From Pegea sp. RAD2-039 (taxonomy: Eukaryota; Chordata; Thaliacea; Salpida; Salpidae), in NCBI GenBank assembly GCA_034620365.1, contig JAQGEQ010000270.1, forward strand, positions 868,001 to 932,000: a stretch of 64,000 nt of DNA. The letters are read 5' to 3'. The position numbers and the translations under genes were made by a program. Positions 12,601 to 37,354 of this stretch are shown here, piece by piece (position 1 is the first letter of the stretch; every line of letters begins with the position of its first letter). Under the pieces are notes generated by a model. The model worked only from the letters and a program-made list of their open reading frames with translations. It did no database searches and was not told where the DNA came from.

Positions 12601-15600
12601 CAAATTAGTGTCATAAAAAAAGTTATTCATTTTGCAAAATGTTTAAATGACTTCTTTGAATGGTATTAATAAGAAAAAATTGAAATGACTAAATATGACA
12701 TAGACATAATTTTAAAACAGAACTTCCTTAGCTTTTAAACTATTGTTATCTCTCAATCAAGATTGGAAACAATCAAATAGACTACTAATGATGTTTACCG
12801 TTTTATTAAACTTTTATTCAAATGTTGCAACACTGAATTGACTGTTAGTAAATAGAAATTTTTTCACAACTATGTAACAAAGATAAAGTTAACAAATTAC
12901 AAAGTTTTTAATTTAGTATAAAATCATCTCAACGAGAAAGTACAAATTAGAAAAAATGATTTATATTTAAATGTAAGAGAATATATATTCGTGAAAATAC
13001 ATAAAAAAAAACTGATACTTTCTAAATCATAAATAAGTTATACTTAAGATGGCTAAACGGATATTTAAGCCTGCTGACACATACAATCTGACTTTTATGT
13101 TTAAGGTAATCAAACTGACTTATTCAAAACTTAAACTGGTTATATGATAATTTTTCGATGAGCAGTTCTTCAACTCTACATTTAATCGCGCCTGTCAACT
13201 TTATGTAAAACTGTTTCTCAACTCTTTCTTTATCATTTGAAAAACAATAGATAATATTTCTTCAAAACTTTGTGTCTAAATTCGAAGCTCTTTTTTCTAC
13301 GTTTTATGAATAATTCTCTAAATTATCACTCTCTTCAAAAATCATTTAATGAAACATTTACATGTCGATTTTTGGTGACTCATTTTATAAAGTTCATGAA
13401 AAGCGACACTTGGGCGGATTTGAAGACATTTGCTTTTTAGCCTATCCCTCGTATAAAGTTATAAGTAATCTACTTTTTGACATTTTTCTATTTTGACAGT
13501 TTATTATTTCTGATCTAAATTTAAAAATACCTTTCTCGTTGTAGTAACAGATTTTATTCAAAGCTCACCGCTTCTTGCAAATTATGAGCGGTTCATAAGT
13601 TAAGTTTAAATAATCTATCAAACTTAAGACATTTAAATTCAAACAACAAATTCCTTCAAAATTTTAAATGGTTTTCTTTGTAAAGTAAGATTATGATAAA
13701 AATGGCTCACAAATCATAAGAATGAGATTTCTATGATTTAATTAACAAAATAAATTTATTTTAACTTTTGTATTTATTACTTTCTTTCATTTTAAAGCTT
13801 CTTACTTTTTCTATTAATATACTTCTAAACTTTTATCCGCAAAAGAAAAAATGCTTTTTTGTCATTTAAAGTATTCTTTAGAAAAATTACGAATTAGAAG
13901 TAACTCTGCTTCAAAAAGTGTTAAAGCATTTTTCTGGAGGGTAAAAAAATCAAAGCTTTAAATTAATAAAATGAAGTAAAAACTTGAACATTTCTAAAGA
14001 TTGAAAAGGTAAATTTAAACTATTAAAGGTAAAGAATGACAGAACTGTTATTTTATATTTTATTGTTAAGCTACATTACTAAATCTTTGAATATACATAG
14101 CTATAAGTGATTGTAATTTGGACAAAATATACATATAACTTATTCATTGTGTATCAAAAGATTTCTACCTCAAATTTACAGATGGTTTCAACCCTCTAAC
14201 GCATTTTGAAAGTTTAATAATAGTATACAAATAAATTAAAGTAATTATATTTATTTTGAAACATAAATTCTAATTTAAAGCATGATGAAATCAAGATGAA
14301 CAAATGTATCAGATTACTCAAGTAGAAATAAAAATGAATTTAAGAAGGCTGTTTTTGAAACTAAACACTCTTTACTTGTTTAGACACGTTTCAATACAAT
14401 GATATAAAGTTTAAAAAGATTGATATTTCAAGAGAAGCTAAGATATACTGCTATAGTTTTACTTGTTAGAAAATGTTTTGAAGGTTATTAAATTAGCATC
14501 AAGTAAATTAGGTAGAACAGTTTGATATTTCTAATTTTTGTTGAATATTTTTGAATAAGATTTTAAAAAGCTTTCTTAAATTAAGCTCTGAAAATTACTA
14601 TCCGATTTGTTCTGAGGTTTTAATGAAATGTTTTAGTGAGTTTTTAAGCTTTTAATTATATTTTTAAATTTTATAATTTTCATTTTCAAACTAACAATAT
14701 TTTTCAATTTAACTAAACTTAAGTTTCAAATTCAAAATCATCGCACTCAACAACTTTACTTGCGACTAGATGATTGTTTTATAGAGTAACTTCAGTTTGG
14801 AATCTTCTTTGTGACTTCATCACTACATCAAAAACTTCCATCTCATTTAATGTTTTCTTAAACAATTGTAACTTAGGTAATTTCATAAACAAGTGACATA
14901 TAATGTTATCAGTGTCTTCTTTTTCTCTATTTGTTTTCTACTTTTGATTCATACTTATACTTCTGAAGTGCTCCTATTTCTTATTTAGCAGTTATGTTAA
15001 ACAATAATACTTAAGACCTGTTCAATATCTGCTTATATTGATTTTTTTCGATTTTAGAATTTGTCATCTGAAGCCATAAATTGAATAAAATAAATAAATA
15101 ATTAAACTGAAAGCTTTTAAAAGAAATAAAATAATTACAACGTAACAGATATCTTATTTTAATTCTGCTTTTTGTTAAAAAGTTTGAAGGAAAAAGATTC
15201 AAAAAATGATTTTTTAAATTTTATGATTGGTTTATTGAACTTATTATTATTATATTGCTTATTAGTTTTATAAGTTTCTTGCATTGTTTGGATAAATTAG
15301 TTTTTGCTAGTCATCTAAATAAAATAATTAATATAAAAATGATGAAACAATTACAAGAAGTTACTGAAAGTAACTTTTAGATAATGTTTGAAATAATATA
15401 AAAATGAAAAAGCTATGAAGCAATGAGATTGAAATTGAAAATAGAAGCATGAAGATTTACTTACCAGTGCTCAGGTCATCTTCAGCCTCGAGTCTTTGAC
15501 TTCTCAGAAATCTTTTTGAAAACTCTGCATCTGATCGAAAAGAATTTGATTCAATATTGTTTAAGAGTTTTGTTAGTGAGTCTTGATGACTTGAAGTGTA

Positions 15601-15844
15601 CAAATTTCGAGTTGAAGAAGAGAGATTTGATTGGGCTGCAAACTTAGAGAAGTTCTGAAAAAAATGTCCTTACTCTGCATTACTCAGTAGTTTCAAAATA
15701 TTTAATAGTTTATTCAAATAGTTACGAATTTTCAAACTTAAAGTTACTAAAAGTTTAAAAGAATCTTACAAGCTTTAGAAGATTCTAGAAACTAACCTGG
15801 TTATAAGAGGCAGAAGAAATTTTCAAATAAGACTTGGAAGACAT
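603..15844 (-). CDS. TRPC: TRPC-family cation channel with a GYGD pore motif (3' end outside window)
   Basis: Six-transmembrane cation channel of the plasma membrane. Nineteen exons with matching phases give 824 residues so far. Residues 1-171 are a basic, Ser-rich N-terminus. Residues 172-305 are ankyrin-type repeats plus the TRPC-specific TRP_2 region ([11 protein letters not shown], then [13 protein letters not shown]). Next comes the linker with RSSSELADL, where TRPCs have RSSRELEIIL. S1-S2 lie at about 489-550, S3-S4 at 551-655 (ending RTFGPLQ, as in TRPCs) and S5 at 656-690. An extracellular loop with five cysteines follows, then the pore loop, then S6 at about 782-806 with the TRPC signature [12 protein letters not shown]. 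The post-S6 EWKYYR corresponds to EWKFAR. The oddity is the pore: residues 756-762 read TTFGYGD where TRPCs have FWxxFGLxx. The start codon at 15844 lies 17 nt after a strong acceptor. Intron 15 contains the ELOVL gene on the other strand. Family assignment is firm; the subtype is open. Confidence 0.9.
879..899 (-). other. Pore-loop selectivity-filter motif TTFGYGD
   Basis: Codons ACA ACT TTT GGT TAT GGG GAC on the minus strand, residues 756-762 of the TRPC protein. The motif lies about 42 residues before the S6 signature NMLIA, the same spacing as the pore loop of Drosophila TRP. Potassium channels use TVGYGD here, and ordinary TRPCs have FGLxD or FGLxN. The aspartate aligns with the acidic pore residue reported to set calcium selectivity in Drosophila TRP. 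Confidence 0.85.
3908..6172 (+). CDS. ELOVL: ELOVL-type very-long-chain fatty acid elongase (3-keto acyl-CoA synthase)
   Basis: Endoplasmic reticulum membrane enzyme that condenses malonyl-CoA with a long-chain acyl-CoA, the first step of fatty acid elongation. Six exons (3908-3968, 4819-5006, 5091-5171, 5305-5476, 5710-5837, 5894-6172), all in phase, give 302 residues, normal for the family. Visible hallmarks: WYxxYSPW early; KYAELVET at 122-129 (the family's KxxExxDT, with Glu for Asp); the catalytic histidine box HVYHH at 145-149; [12 protein letters not shown] (NxxxHxxMYxYY); TMLQLSQF (TxxQxxQ); and several hydrophobic membrane segments. The C-terminus is KKKQN, a textbook KKxx ER-retrieval signal. 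The ATG follows an acceptor-like AG at 3898 by 9 nt. It resembles ELOVL4/ELOVL2/5 more than ELOVL6/3, but I cannot fix the subtype. The whole gene sits inside TRPC intron 15 on the opposite strand. Confidence 0.95.
6361..6366 (+). terminator. Likely poly(A) signal of the ELOVL gene
   Basis: AATAAA about 190 nt after the ELOVL stop codon, in an AT-rich 3' UTR. AT richness makes chance matches common, so this is a plausible rather than proven site. Confidence 0.4.
10082..15464 (-). other. 5' introns of the TRPC gene, AT-rich, with three small exons
   Basis: Between the first ankyrin exon and exon 2. The only coding sequence I support here is the three small exons at 10974-11041, 11194-11311 and 11496-11585. 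The 11.6-15.4 kb stretch has no long frame, RNA gene or repeat that I recognise. Confidence 0.55.
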
Positions 15845-15863
15845 TTTAGAAAAGCTGTTCACT

Positions 15864-18800
15864 GAAAACTAAAAGTTTTTACAATAATCTGTTTACAGTC
15901 ACATTATTAAAAAATTTAATAATGATCAGTTGTTTTAAACATAAAAAAGGTCTATGATCATCTGATCCGACAACTTAAAGATCTAAGGTGAGTTGCAGAG
16001 GTTGATGGTATATTCGTCGAATGTTTATTAGTTCTTAAAAAAAGTCAGAAATTTTAACATTTTAAAATGAAAAGTTTTAACCAAATTACCATTATATATA
16101 TTGATTTGTTCTATATATACTAAAAACGATAAAAACAAAACAAATGAAACTAATTATCAGCAATTGCTCGAAAAGAAATGTTTTGAAACAAAACCAAACT
16201 TGTTCAGTAATAGCTCTAACCTGACTCAACTTTTTTATTTCTTATAGTCATACTTACAGTTTGGTTAGAAAAGTTTTTAGTTTTATCACGAGGAAAAGTT
16301 TCTTTTTATATTTGTAAACAATTATAGAAAGAAGTTGAAAGAAAAATAGAAAGATTTATCTATCGCGGTAAATTTTCTCTGACATAAACGCAGACACTAA
16401 ACTAATTTCAAGGATTATGATGATTTGGGGAATTTTATAGATCAATAGAATAAACAATCTTTGATGACTTGTTGACAGCTCAGAATATCGGTCAGAAACT
16501 GAATTTATTGAGAGACCTTTAAACAGATAAACTGAATCTTTTTAGATAGTTTATCAAGTTTTGTAACTTAACAGATTTTTGTTATTTTCAAAGTTCCTAC
16601 AAATTTCAATAAAATTTTATTTTTTTCTGATTTTTTATATAAAAGAGTGAAGAAATGAACTTGTATGTTAAGAACGTAAAAGTTAACCTAACCAGCATTA
16701 GAATTTGATGAAATAAATTCAAAAATAAATTCCTTTAGATCAAAATTTAATAAGTTATTTTTGTCAATTAAAGGTTGATTATAATACTCCCAAAAATGTT
16801 TAAAACCAACAAAAAAATGTTTAAACAAGAGTTTGTTTTTTGAAAATGAAGCTATGAAACAGTTTTATGAAATATTACTAAATCTTGTTTAGTTTTATGA
16901 ATTCTTTGAAATATCAAACAGAGTTTCACTGATTAATTGATGTTTTACTTGAATGAGGTACTAATGTATTCATTCAAAAAACAATTCTAAGAAGTTACTA
17001 AAAAAAAGAACCGTGATAAGAATAAATGGAGAAAAATTGATAAACAAATTTACAGACAAAACAATAAACCAATTATTGATAATAATAAAACAACAAATTT
17101 AGACATGACTTAATAAAAATATAAAACGTTGTTATGTTGAATTATTTAGAAAGTATTTTGTTGAGACTTGTACAAAGAAAATATTGGTAATCCTTGAAAC
17201 AAGTTTCAACATCAAGAAATTATTATTTTTTAGGGAGGGATTATTTTTTCGAATTAACGAAACATCATATTTTAGCTGAACTGATTACGTACAATTTTAA
17301 TAGTATTTTAAGTATTTTAATAGTAAATGGATATGATATACCTCTTGTATCAAAATAATTATCATATAGATTAACCTTGTGATAAAGTATATGAGGTTAT
17401 TTCTATTTTTCATTGTGTTTAGAGTAAAATAAATAAAGAAAAACTCATTATTCTATTTTCATATTACTTCAACTCATTTCATAATCGTTTAGTTCATTAT
17501 TTGTCAAAAGAAATTTGTAAATTTTAGAATAAACCAAAAAGTTTTATAAAATTTCAACTTACAAATTAAATTAATTAAAAGTAAAAAAAACTTACCAATT
17601 AAATTATTTATTTAAACTTTTATAAACAAAAGAAAAAAAATCTCAAACTTTCAAATTTTGTTTAATATACATTCGTAAAATTTGAAATATGATAAAAAAT
17701 AATATAAATAAACAACTTTCAAGTACTAGCAACTTTCAGTATAACTTTTAACATATTAGTATAAATAAATTTTCCCAGTTTATTAGAATTTAATTAACCA
17801 AATAACCTAAATAACTAACATCTGCTGCCTTTAAACTTCATCATAATTAATTTATTATTGAAATTAATTTAATGAAATCAAATTTAAGCTTTTTTCATGT
17901 TTTGGAAGGAGGTTCTCCTAAAGTTTCTTCATATTTTACTTATTAAGTAGTTTTTCAAAATAATAATATGATTTTCTTAAACTTTAGAATGTTTTTTGGG
18001 TTTTAAAAGTAAATTTTTATTTGAGATTTAATAAAGTAATAAAGATCTTTGTAGTTTTTTTTACAAATAAAAAGTAATTTACTTTTACTATGAAACTTTT
18101 TAAAAAAGCTTTTACCTAAGTATTTTGTTGAAAATACCCTTATATGTTTGATTATTAAATATATATATATATCTTTTAATATATAATTAGATTTGAAAAA
18201 AAAGAGTCAGCCAGAAGCTTCTTGTATGGTATAATATTTTTAAGAAAAATTGTATTTTTATATTTTACTTTTGCAGATATCTTTTAAGCAAATCGTAAAA
18301 TAATCTGAATTTATGAAAATTGTTAAAAGTCATAAATATTTGAACAAATTACTTTTTAGAAATTCTTAGAAGTTAAAATATGTTTCAATATAAATAACAA
18401 ATAAAAGTAGCAAATGCTTTGTTAATTAGATAGTTTGGTTGTTTTCTATAATCTGATATTAATTTAAGTCTTGAAAACTTTTTAAACTTTTAATTCTTGT
18501 GGTAAATACTTTTAAAAAAAAATGTTTTCGTATGTCTAGTTTTAAAAGTTATACACCTAAATTAAAAAAGCCTTGATCCTTGGTTTCAAAAGGTTTTTTC
18601 GGTAGATATAAAATTCAAAGTTATTTATTTTTGAATTCACAAGTAGAATGTATAGAAAGAAAAGTTTTTATTCTTTTACAGAAAGCCAATAATAATTACA
18701 AAACAACAAGTTTAAAAATAAACATCATTTAAAAATGTTATGAAAAATTTAACAGAAAACATTGATTAGTAATTGTTGTAGTAATCGTTGAAAAAAATAG

Positions 18801-19140
18801 AATGACTAAATTAAATGGTAGTTACAGTGTGTGGTCAAAGAAATGATTATTTGAAAGTTTTGTGAAGCAAACTGCTTTGATTATTGCTCAGCAAGCTTTT
18901 AGATTTTAAATCAATTTAAACAAATGGAGTTTTGCATAAAATATCAGTATATGATATAATTATTATAAATACTAATTATTTATTATTTTGGGTTTTGAAA
19001 TGATTAGTTTAAAATTTTTGTTTCAAACTATTTCACGTCAAGTTTGTATAAACATTGTCAGTTAATGAATCATATAAGTAATTTATATTTTAAGGCAGAA
19101 GATCAACTATTAAGAAAATTTTTACCAAACATTGCTAAAG
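15864..19140. other. Intergenic, AT-rich, between TRPC and the sulfotransferase-like gene
   Basis: The two genes diverge from here (TRPC minus, sulfotransferase plus), so both promoters should lie in this 3.3 kb. I see no CpG-rich island, long reading frame or repeat apart from a short (TA)n run near 18.17 kb. No promoter can be placed. Confidence 0.5.
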
Positions 19141-21043
19141 ATGAAAGTAGTTTTTGCCAGTTACTCAAAAACTGGGACAAAAACCATGGCGGAGGTCCTC
19201 AGGACTCTTGGATATAAATGTTATGATTATATGGAAAACTACCAATATCTTGGAGATGAATGGATGAAATTGATGACTGCTGGAGGAACTACGGAAGATG
19301 TTAGAAGAATGTTACAAGATGTGGATGCTGTTATGGATATTCCTGCTTGCATCTTTTGGGAAGAGATATTAAAAGCGTTTCCTGATGTTAAAGTGAGTTC
19401 TAAAATTGTTCAAAAAACTAGTGCAAAAAGAAAGTCATTTTAATTGAATAAAAAAGTGATTTATTTGAATTTCTTCAACATTTTTTATACATTTACCGTT
19501 AATGACTTCCGACTTTTCTTTAATGTCATAAAATCTTTTCGAAATTCTTTCAAAATATCTACTATTTGTACTAAAAACATTTTTCAGTTTTTAAGCCAAA
19601 GCAAATTTTTTATATAAATTTTAAACAATATTTTTATCATCTCAACTGAAATTTTGTTTTTTAAGATCATATTTTGTGAAAGACCTGAAGATGAATGGTG
19701 GCCAAGTATGAAACGACAATTTGAAACTTACAATACTAAAAATATTCAAGCTATGTGTCTCCTATCTTTTAAGTTTAGAAAGCTTGTCGGTTGGACCAAA
19801 AAGTGTTGTAAGAAACTTTGTTATTTATTTCAGAGCACCTTTATTTATCAAGCTCAATATTCAATAATTTGATTAATTACTAACTTCAAGCTTAAATCGT
19901 TTAATTAGATTTCTTTACTGATACAAGAATATCATATCTTTGAAATTATCACTCGGTTTTTCACATCAATGCTTTTCTCCAAATAATTGATTTAAGATAA
20001 TCTTAAAGTTTTCATTTTTTTTTCTTAAATATGTTAAATATTTAAGTAATTAGGTCATTGATTTTGAACTTATTAATTATATAAGCTAAGCAAGGACTAC
20101 ACTTATAAGAGTTAAAAAACCTGGTAAAAAATTATAATTTATAAGATATTCATTGAACTTACGCATAGCTTGAGGTTTAATATCCAAACAACTTAATTAA
20201 ATTAGTTTTTTATCTCGCGAAAACTTGTGGTTGAAGAACAACAAGTCAATTTTTCTTATAAAAAATTGTTCATTTGGTGATTGAAAGTGCTGAAGAAAGA
20301 TACAGCAAAAAATAAATCTTTATAATAGCTCTTTGAAGACCCTTAGAGTAAAAGGCAATCAAACATAATAATTGGTTTTGCTTGCACTATTTGCAAATAT
20401 ACTAGATTTATTGTATTTCAATCACTTTGAAGTATATATTTGACTATTTTTACTTTTACACACTTTGAAAACTGTTTTTTAATCCATCTTTAGTTAGAAT
20501 GTTATTCTTTCATAATTTTAATAATTCATTAGATATTGTCTGAAGATTTATAATTAAAATATCTAATTTTATATTTAGATCAACTTGCTTTCGGAGTAGT
20601 TTCAACTTTTTACTACACCAAGCCACCAACTCATAACGAAATGGCATCAAAATATGCTTACAACAAACATAATAGTTATCTTCTACAAGTAATTAGATTT
20701 TCATATTAAAATTGCATCAAATAATTTGTTGAGTTTAATTACAAAGTATATTTGAATCAGCAAAAAAAACTTTTTCTTTATTTATTAGAACGTACCAAAA
20801 AACCAACTTCATTTGCTTCGACTTAAAGACGGATGGGAACCTCTTTGTAAATTTCTAGGTGTTGAAATCCCTAACGTGCCATTCCCTCATTTAAACCAAA
20901 AAGGGAGTGTCACTGAGGCATTCTTAGCCAATCATCCATTTTTTGTGGAAGTCAAGAAAGAAATTTGTTTCAACATTTGTATCTTGCTGGGGTTGTTTTC
21001 TTTTGGGATATATCAACTTCTATCTGCTTTTTATGACTTCTAA
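19141..21043 (+). CDS. Sulfotransferase-like P-loop protein (Sulfotransfer_4 type) with C-terminal hydrophobic tail
   Basis: Four in-phase exons (19141-19392, 19666-19807, 20579-20688, 20789-21043) encode 252 residues. The N-terminus KVVFASYSKTGTKTMAEVL carries the KTGT phosphate-binding loop of this PAPS-dependent sulfotransferase-like family (family form: G-x-x-R-T-G-T-x-S). It is followed by DAVMDIPACIFWEEIL (family: daVxDxPaxxfyxEL), then CERPEDEWWPSM, then GWEPLCKFLGVEIPNVPFPHLN, a strongly conserved C-terminal block. Substrate is unknown; many members are uncharacterised and often mis-labelled as NAD epimerases. After the catalytic part, about 25 hydrophobic residues near the end suggest a tail anchor. 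I start at the ATG at 19141: an in-frame stop lies 30 nt upstream and the P-loop strand begins immediately. The usual beta-strand after PDVK reads IIFCERP, where most members have VILTxRDP. Confidence 0.82.
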
Positions 21044-21156
21044 AAGCTCATAAATTTGCTTATCTAATTTCTCATCAAATGTAATCTAACGCTTGATAAA
21101 AACCTTTCTAATATTTACTTGGAGTTTGTTGATGTAAAGATTATTTGAAATTTGTA

Positions 21157-21162
21157 AATAAA
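21157..21162 (+). terminator. Likely poly(A) signal of the sulfotransferase-like gene
   Basis: AATAAA 114 nt after the stop codon, followed by a second AATAAA-like string about 10 nt on. Confidence 0.45.
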
Positions 21163-22229
21163 GAGGTAATAAACAAAAATTCTTTACTCGAAATGTAAAC
21201 TCTTTTTAATTCCTGAGATTAAACCAATTATTTAAAGTTTTGATGAGAAACATTTCAGCGTTCACAAAATTTAGTGGAAGCTTCTAGCAAAGCTTTTATC
21301 ATAAATGATTTGACTGAAAATGTTCAAACTTGACTTGCTGAAAGTTTATTTGTTGGAGAGCTACAAGTTTTCTTTCCTCATCATTCCACGAGATAATTCT
21401 CATCAATCTTTCTCAACTAAGTGTTTGTATACAAAAAATTATCACAAAAAGTTGTATTAAAGCAAATAAAAGAACAAACATAAATAAGTGGAACTGCTGT
21501 AGTTTTACACCCAAACTTAACTACCGCTAAAATTCTCGCCAACAACTTTCATTGTACAACAAATATAATGCTTTTTGTAATTGTCGGACTACTGCCGAAA
21601 ACTAGTACACGACCGAACAATTGCGGAAAATCGTAGGCAGGTATTAGACAAACAGCGCGCGCTTCGGCGCGATCAGCGATTAGCAACTGGCACAAAGCAA
21701 TACCCCCAAAAAACGATTTAAAGCTGTACAAGCGTCCAAATATTGCTTATATTGCCGCCGCCGCCGACGCCGCTGTAGTTGATGACAGATCAACTTGTCT
21801 ATAATTAGTCCAACGAAATAAAAGTGAAAATGTTCTGCAAACCTAAATATATCAGCACATAAAATTACAAACGAAAAAAGCTGCTACAGGTAGGTAGCTG
21901 GCTGCTGCTCCTCGATAAATGACGTCATCCGCATGCAAATGAGCTCTGACATCATCAATTCGCAAAGTAATGACATCTATCATTTGTAGAATGGTTAAAA
22001 AGTTGAGATAAATATCAAGTTCAAACTGTTGGTCATCAAATAAGTGGGCAGCAAGCCAGCTGTCCGCAGCTGTAGGTTTAATAATCAAGTCTCTTCTATA
22101 TAATGGCCAAGAAACAACAAAACATGCAACTAACTACTCAATCAACTATCCCATATGTACAAAATATGATAGAGATTGAAGTATAGGGCACCACAGATGT
22201 GGGTCAGTGGACAGGTCCGTCCACCAAGT
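21163..22229. other. Convergent intergenic stretch and PRRC2 3' UTR
   Basis: Lies between the sulfotransferase-like gene (+) and PRRC2 (-), which converge. From about 21.5 kb it is less AT-rich, with a short GCC run at 21751-21774 and one TGACGTCA at 21920-21927. This is probably the PRRC2 3' UTR. On the minus strand an ATTAAA (22082-22077) lies about 150 nt past the PRRC2 stop. Short reading frames here have no recognisable product. Confidence 0.5.
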
Positions 22230-34494
<12,265 letters not shown>

Positions 34495-34496
34495 CG

Positions 34497-36331
34497 CTTA
34501 GTAAGAAAATAGTTCATTGAAATAAAATGATCCTAATGTAAAGACCTGAAGCACAATCAGTAAAAAATTATATAAATAAAATATATTTTTAAGTACAAAA
34601 CTACAATGTAAAAAGTTTCATATTTTCATTATCAGTTAGTTATACTAAAAAGGCTAGAAAGTAATATTGGAAAAATATTATTATCAAAATAAAAGTAAGA
34701 TGTTTTTTAACACTTTAAACAACATATGAGGATTGTATTTATTAAAATAAAAATATAAACAAAACTTTCATGTACATGATATTAATGAATTTAAAGTTCA
34801 CAAAATTGAATTTTTATACAAGGTTGAAATATATTTCTTATAAAAGCTTATGATAAAAAATAAATGTCATAAAATAACAAAAAGTAAGTTTATTTTTCAA
34901 TTCAAAATATAATTGTAAATAAAAAAGATATTGAATTAAACAAATCGAATAAACTTGCAAGTTTTTTAGTTCAAAGAAAAACTAAAAAATAGAATATATT
35001 TAAATAAATTTAAACAATTGAAAATAATGTTCAGATAAATTACCTGATATATCAAAAATTGTTTAATATTTCAATGCTTAAAGATATATTTCTAAAAACC
35101 ATAAAAAAAAACTTAGTAAGTTTCCTATAAAGTGAAGCAATCATTTTTATATAAACAAAAAGAAAGTAACAAATGTTTAAAATAAAGTAAATCAGATATT
35201 TGTAGAAAAAAATCTGAAATGGCAAATTATATAAACTTGAAATTTAAAAGTAAATTAATCATCAAAATTTTAGAAAAACTTTTTCAAACTATCATTATGC
35301 CAAATCAGATAATGAAACATTTTTCCATTTTAAATTAAAAATCTATAAAAAATTAAAGATGGTAATTTAAATTAATTTGGTAGAATATGCAAAATATTCA
35401 AAATGTTGCTTAAAAGTGAATATACTCTCAAAGACAGAAATAAATTACAAAAAAAATTATTTATCTGACGACTTAAGAATAACGATTATTTCAAGTCAAT
35501 GATATAAACTAACAAAATTTTACTTTACTTTTAATATTTTAGATTATAACTTTTTCTATAACTATGTTAGTTTAATTTTTTATTAAGTTATATGAAACAA
35601 TATAAAAAAAGTAATAGAAGTAGTTGAGAAAAAATTTATATTTTTCTTTAATTGCATAATTCAATTTTGAATACAGATAATCTAAAAGAAAATTTTACCA
35701 ATAGGCTAAAAAACTTAATTCTAAAAAACTCAGAAATTTAGTTAATATATTAACACCTTGAACAAAAATATATATCTGCAAACACTGCTGCATAATAGAT
35801 TTTGTTAAAAACAAATAATAATCTTCATGAAAATACTTTTTTGACGCTAGGCTATAATACAGTTTTAAGAAGTTTAAAAATGAAAGACATGATTCAAAAC
35901 CCAGCTTAAATTAAGCTAGTACAAGAATAAATTGAAGATTTCATAAAATGTCAAGTTTGTATTTAACTAAAATAAAATATATAAAACTTTGCATATCAAA
36001 GAATTAATAATTATAAATTTGCAATAGTAATCAAAAGAGTAAAGAAATCCAAATGTTAAATTTGATTTTACAATCGATGTAAAAATTAATGTAAGACGTA
36101 TATTTTGTTAAATCTAATAAAAATTATTTGTATGAGATAAGTCTTTCTCGACTTTGATACAATGGAATTGTAAATTAAAAGTAGCAAGAAAAATTGAAGT
36201 TTGAATTCTGATGGAATATTTGTGTAACTATAGATACAACATAAACTATTTAGAAAAAAATTCGAAAACTTTATCATCTAGTCGGAAGTAAACAAAGACA
36301 CGAAGCAAGGGCTACTTTTCTACACACATAC
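34497..36331 (-). other. Probable PRRC2 5' UTR intron
   Basis: AT-rich stretch of 1.8 kb with no reading frame or repeat. It ends in a good acceptor (TTACTAAG) 2 nt before the PRRC2 ATG and begins with a candidate donor (GTATGT) at 36331. Its extent is an inference from splice signals. Confidence 0.45.
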
Positions 36332-36420
36332 CATTCGTCAAAATGGCGTTTCAGATCATGACGTAATATCGTAATTCGTTATTTAGTCTAAAAGCAGTCA
36401 AATTATAGAACATTGAAGTT
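36332..36420 (-). promoter_or_regulatory. Candidate PRRC2 promoter / non-coding first exon with YY1-like site
   Basis: A short CpG-containing patch in otherwise AT-rich DNA. CAAAATGGCG at 36339-36348 matches the core of the YY1 element (CAAAATGGCGGC) that often sits at animal transcription start sites. A GTATGT donor on the minus strand follows at 36331. The exact start site is not visible. Confidence 0.4.
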
Positions 36421-36774
36421 TACTTACTTGAAGAATTTAATTAGTACAAGAAACTATCATCAAACGTGGAAAAATATTTATATCTAATAATTTATTAAAG
36501 ACTTGCTATATTTTAATAAATTTTACAAAATTTAGAGCATTTGTATTTTAGCATCACAACCTTTATTTTAAAAAGCAAGAAAATTTAAAAATTAAGAATT
36601 TAAAATTTTTTTCTCAATAAAACTTTGATATTGTTGTTTTTAAAACTATTTCTTATACTTTAGATTTAAAATATTCAAAAAACCAATTAACAAACTAAAT
36701 CCCATACTTTTAAATACTAATTATTTATTATCGCTTGGTACGTAAATCAGAGAAAACTTTTTCTCATTCCGCAC

Positions 36775-37012
36775 AATTAGTACTTGGAACCAGCTGTCAT
36801 CAGACATTGGCATGTCAGAATCACTCGCGTTGTTCAAGCAGAAGTTGAACCGTTATAGTATTGCTAACACTGCCATTTCTAAACTGTGATTTTCCCCTTT
36901 TTTTATATTATTAACATTCACTTTTATATGCTTTGAGGACTTCCGAAATGCCATGTGTTACATCTTTTGCTTTCTGTATTTCTAACTTAATAGATATTAT
37001 TTGTGAGAATAT
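36775..37012 (+). repeat. Dispersed repeat A, copy 1
   Basis: About 235 bp, beginning near AATTAGTACTTGGAACCAG and ending near GAGAATATACG. A second copy lies at 55045-55272 in the same orientation. The first 80 bp differ at only about four positions, the rest at more. I see no coding frame or clear terminal repeats, so the class (MITE, SINE or LINE tail) is unknown. Confidence 0.75.
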
Positions 37013-37045
37013 ACGATGAAAAAAAAGCACAATGAGACTACTTTT

Positions 37046-37310
37046 GACCTGCTTCGGCCAAGAACGGCCTTGCATGTATTCCAGTGCAATAATTATGGAG
37101 ATTTAGTTGTGGTCGGTGTAACAGGATTCTACTCTTCACTCCAACAAGGTTATGCAGCGGAACAGATGGACTGATGCAGTAATGCCCGACAGGCTTCGTA
37201 GGAGCTGTCAGAACGACACTGAGTACAGTGAAGAACTGCCTACAAGCCTGCAACTCCGGCTTTAAATCCAGATTTTTGCATCTTCTGTGTTTAACAGACT
37301 CACATTGATT
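37046..37310 (+). repeat. SINE-like repeat Y, copy 1
   Basis: Shares a long block with 39308-39500 (GCTGCTTCGGC, GAGAACG, ATGGAGATT, AGCAGGATT, CACTC, TATGCAGCGGA). Its last part (37264-37310, AGATTTTTG then TTTAAC and GACTCAC) is also shared with the 3' end of the tRNA-Ser SINE at about 57.6 kb. Different bodies on one common tail is typical of SINEs that copy through one LINE partner. Confidence 0.65.
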
Positions 37311-37354
37311 TTTTAACCGGGATTCTTATGAAATTTTCCTAGTCGGAAATATGT

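Larger units (their letters stand above)
603..15844 (-). other. TRPC: Exon map of the TRPC gene
   Basis: Exons in transcript order (high-low): 15844-15797, 15654-15465, 11585-11496, 11311-11194, 11041-10974, 10081-9878, 9817-9619, 9552-9412, 9359-9212, 9081-8944, 8815-8696, 8525-8340, 8224-8147, 7916-7820, 7197-7058, 1641-1489, 1366-1282, 961-822, 733-603. Every junction keeps the reading frame. Exons 3-5 (basic and Gln-rich segment, residues 80-171) are the least certain. They have usable splice sites and a consistent phase chain, but no family similarity to confirm them, and exon 2 could also splice straight to exon 6 in frame. Introns 2 (3.9 kb) and 15 (5.4 kb) are long; the rest are mostly under 0.9 kb. 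Confidence 0.78.
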
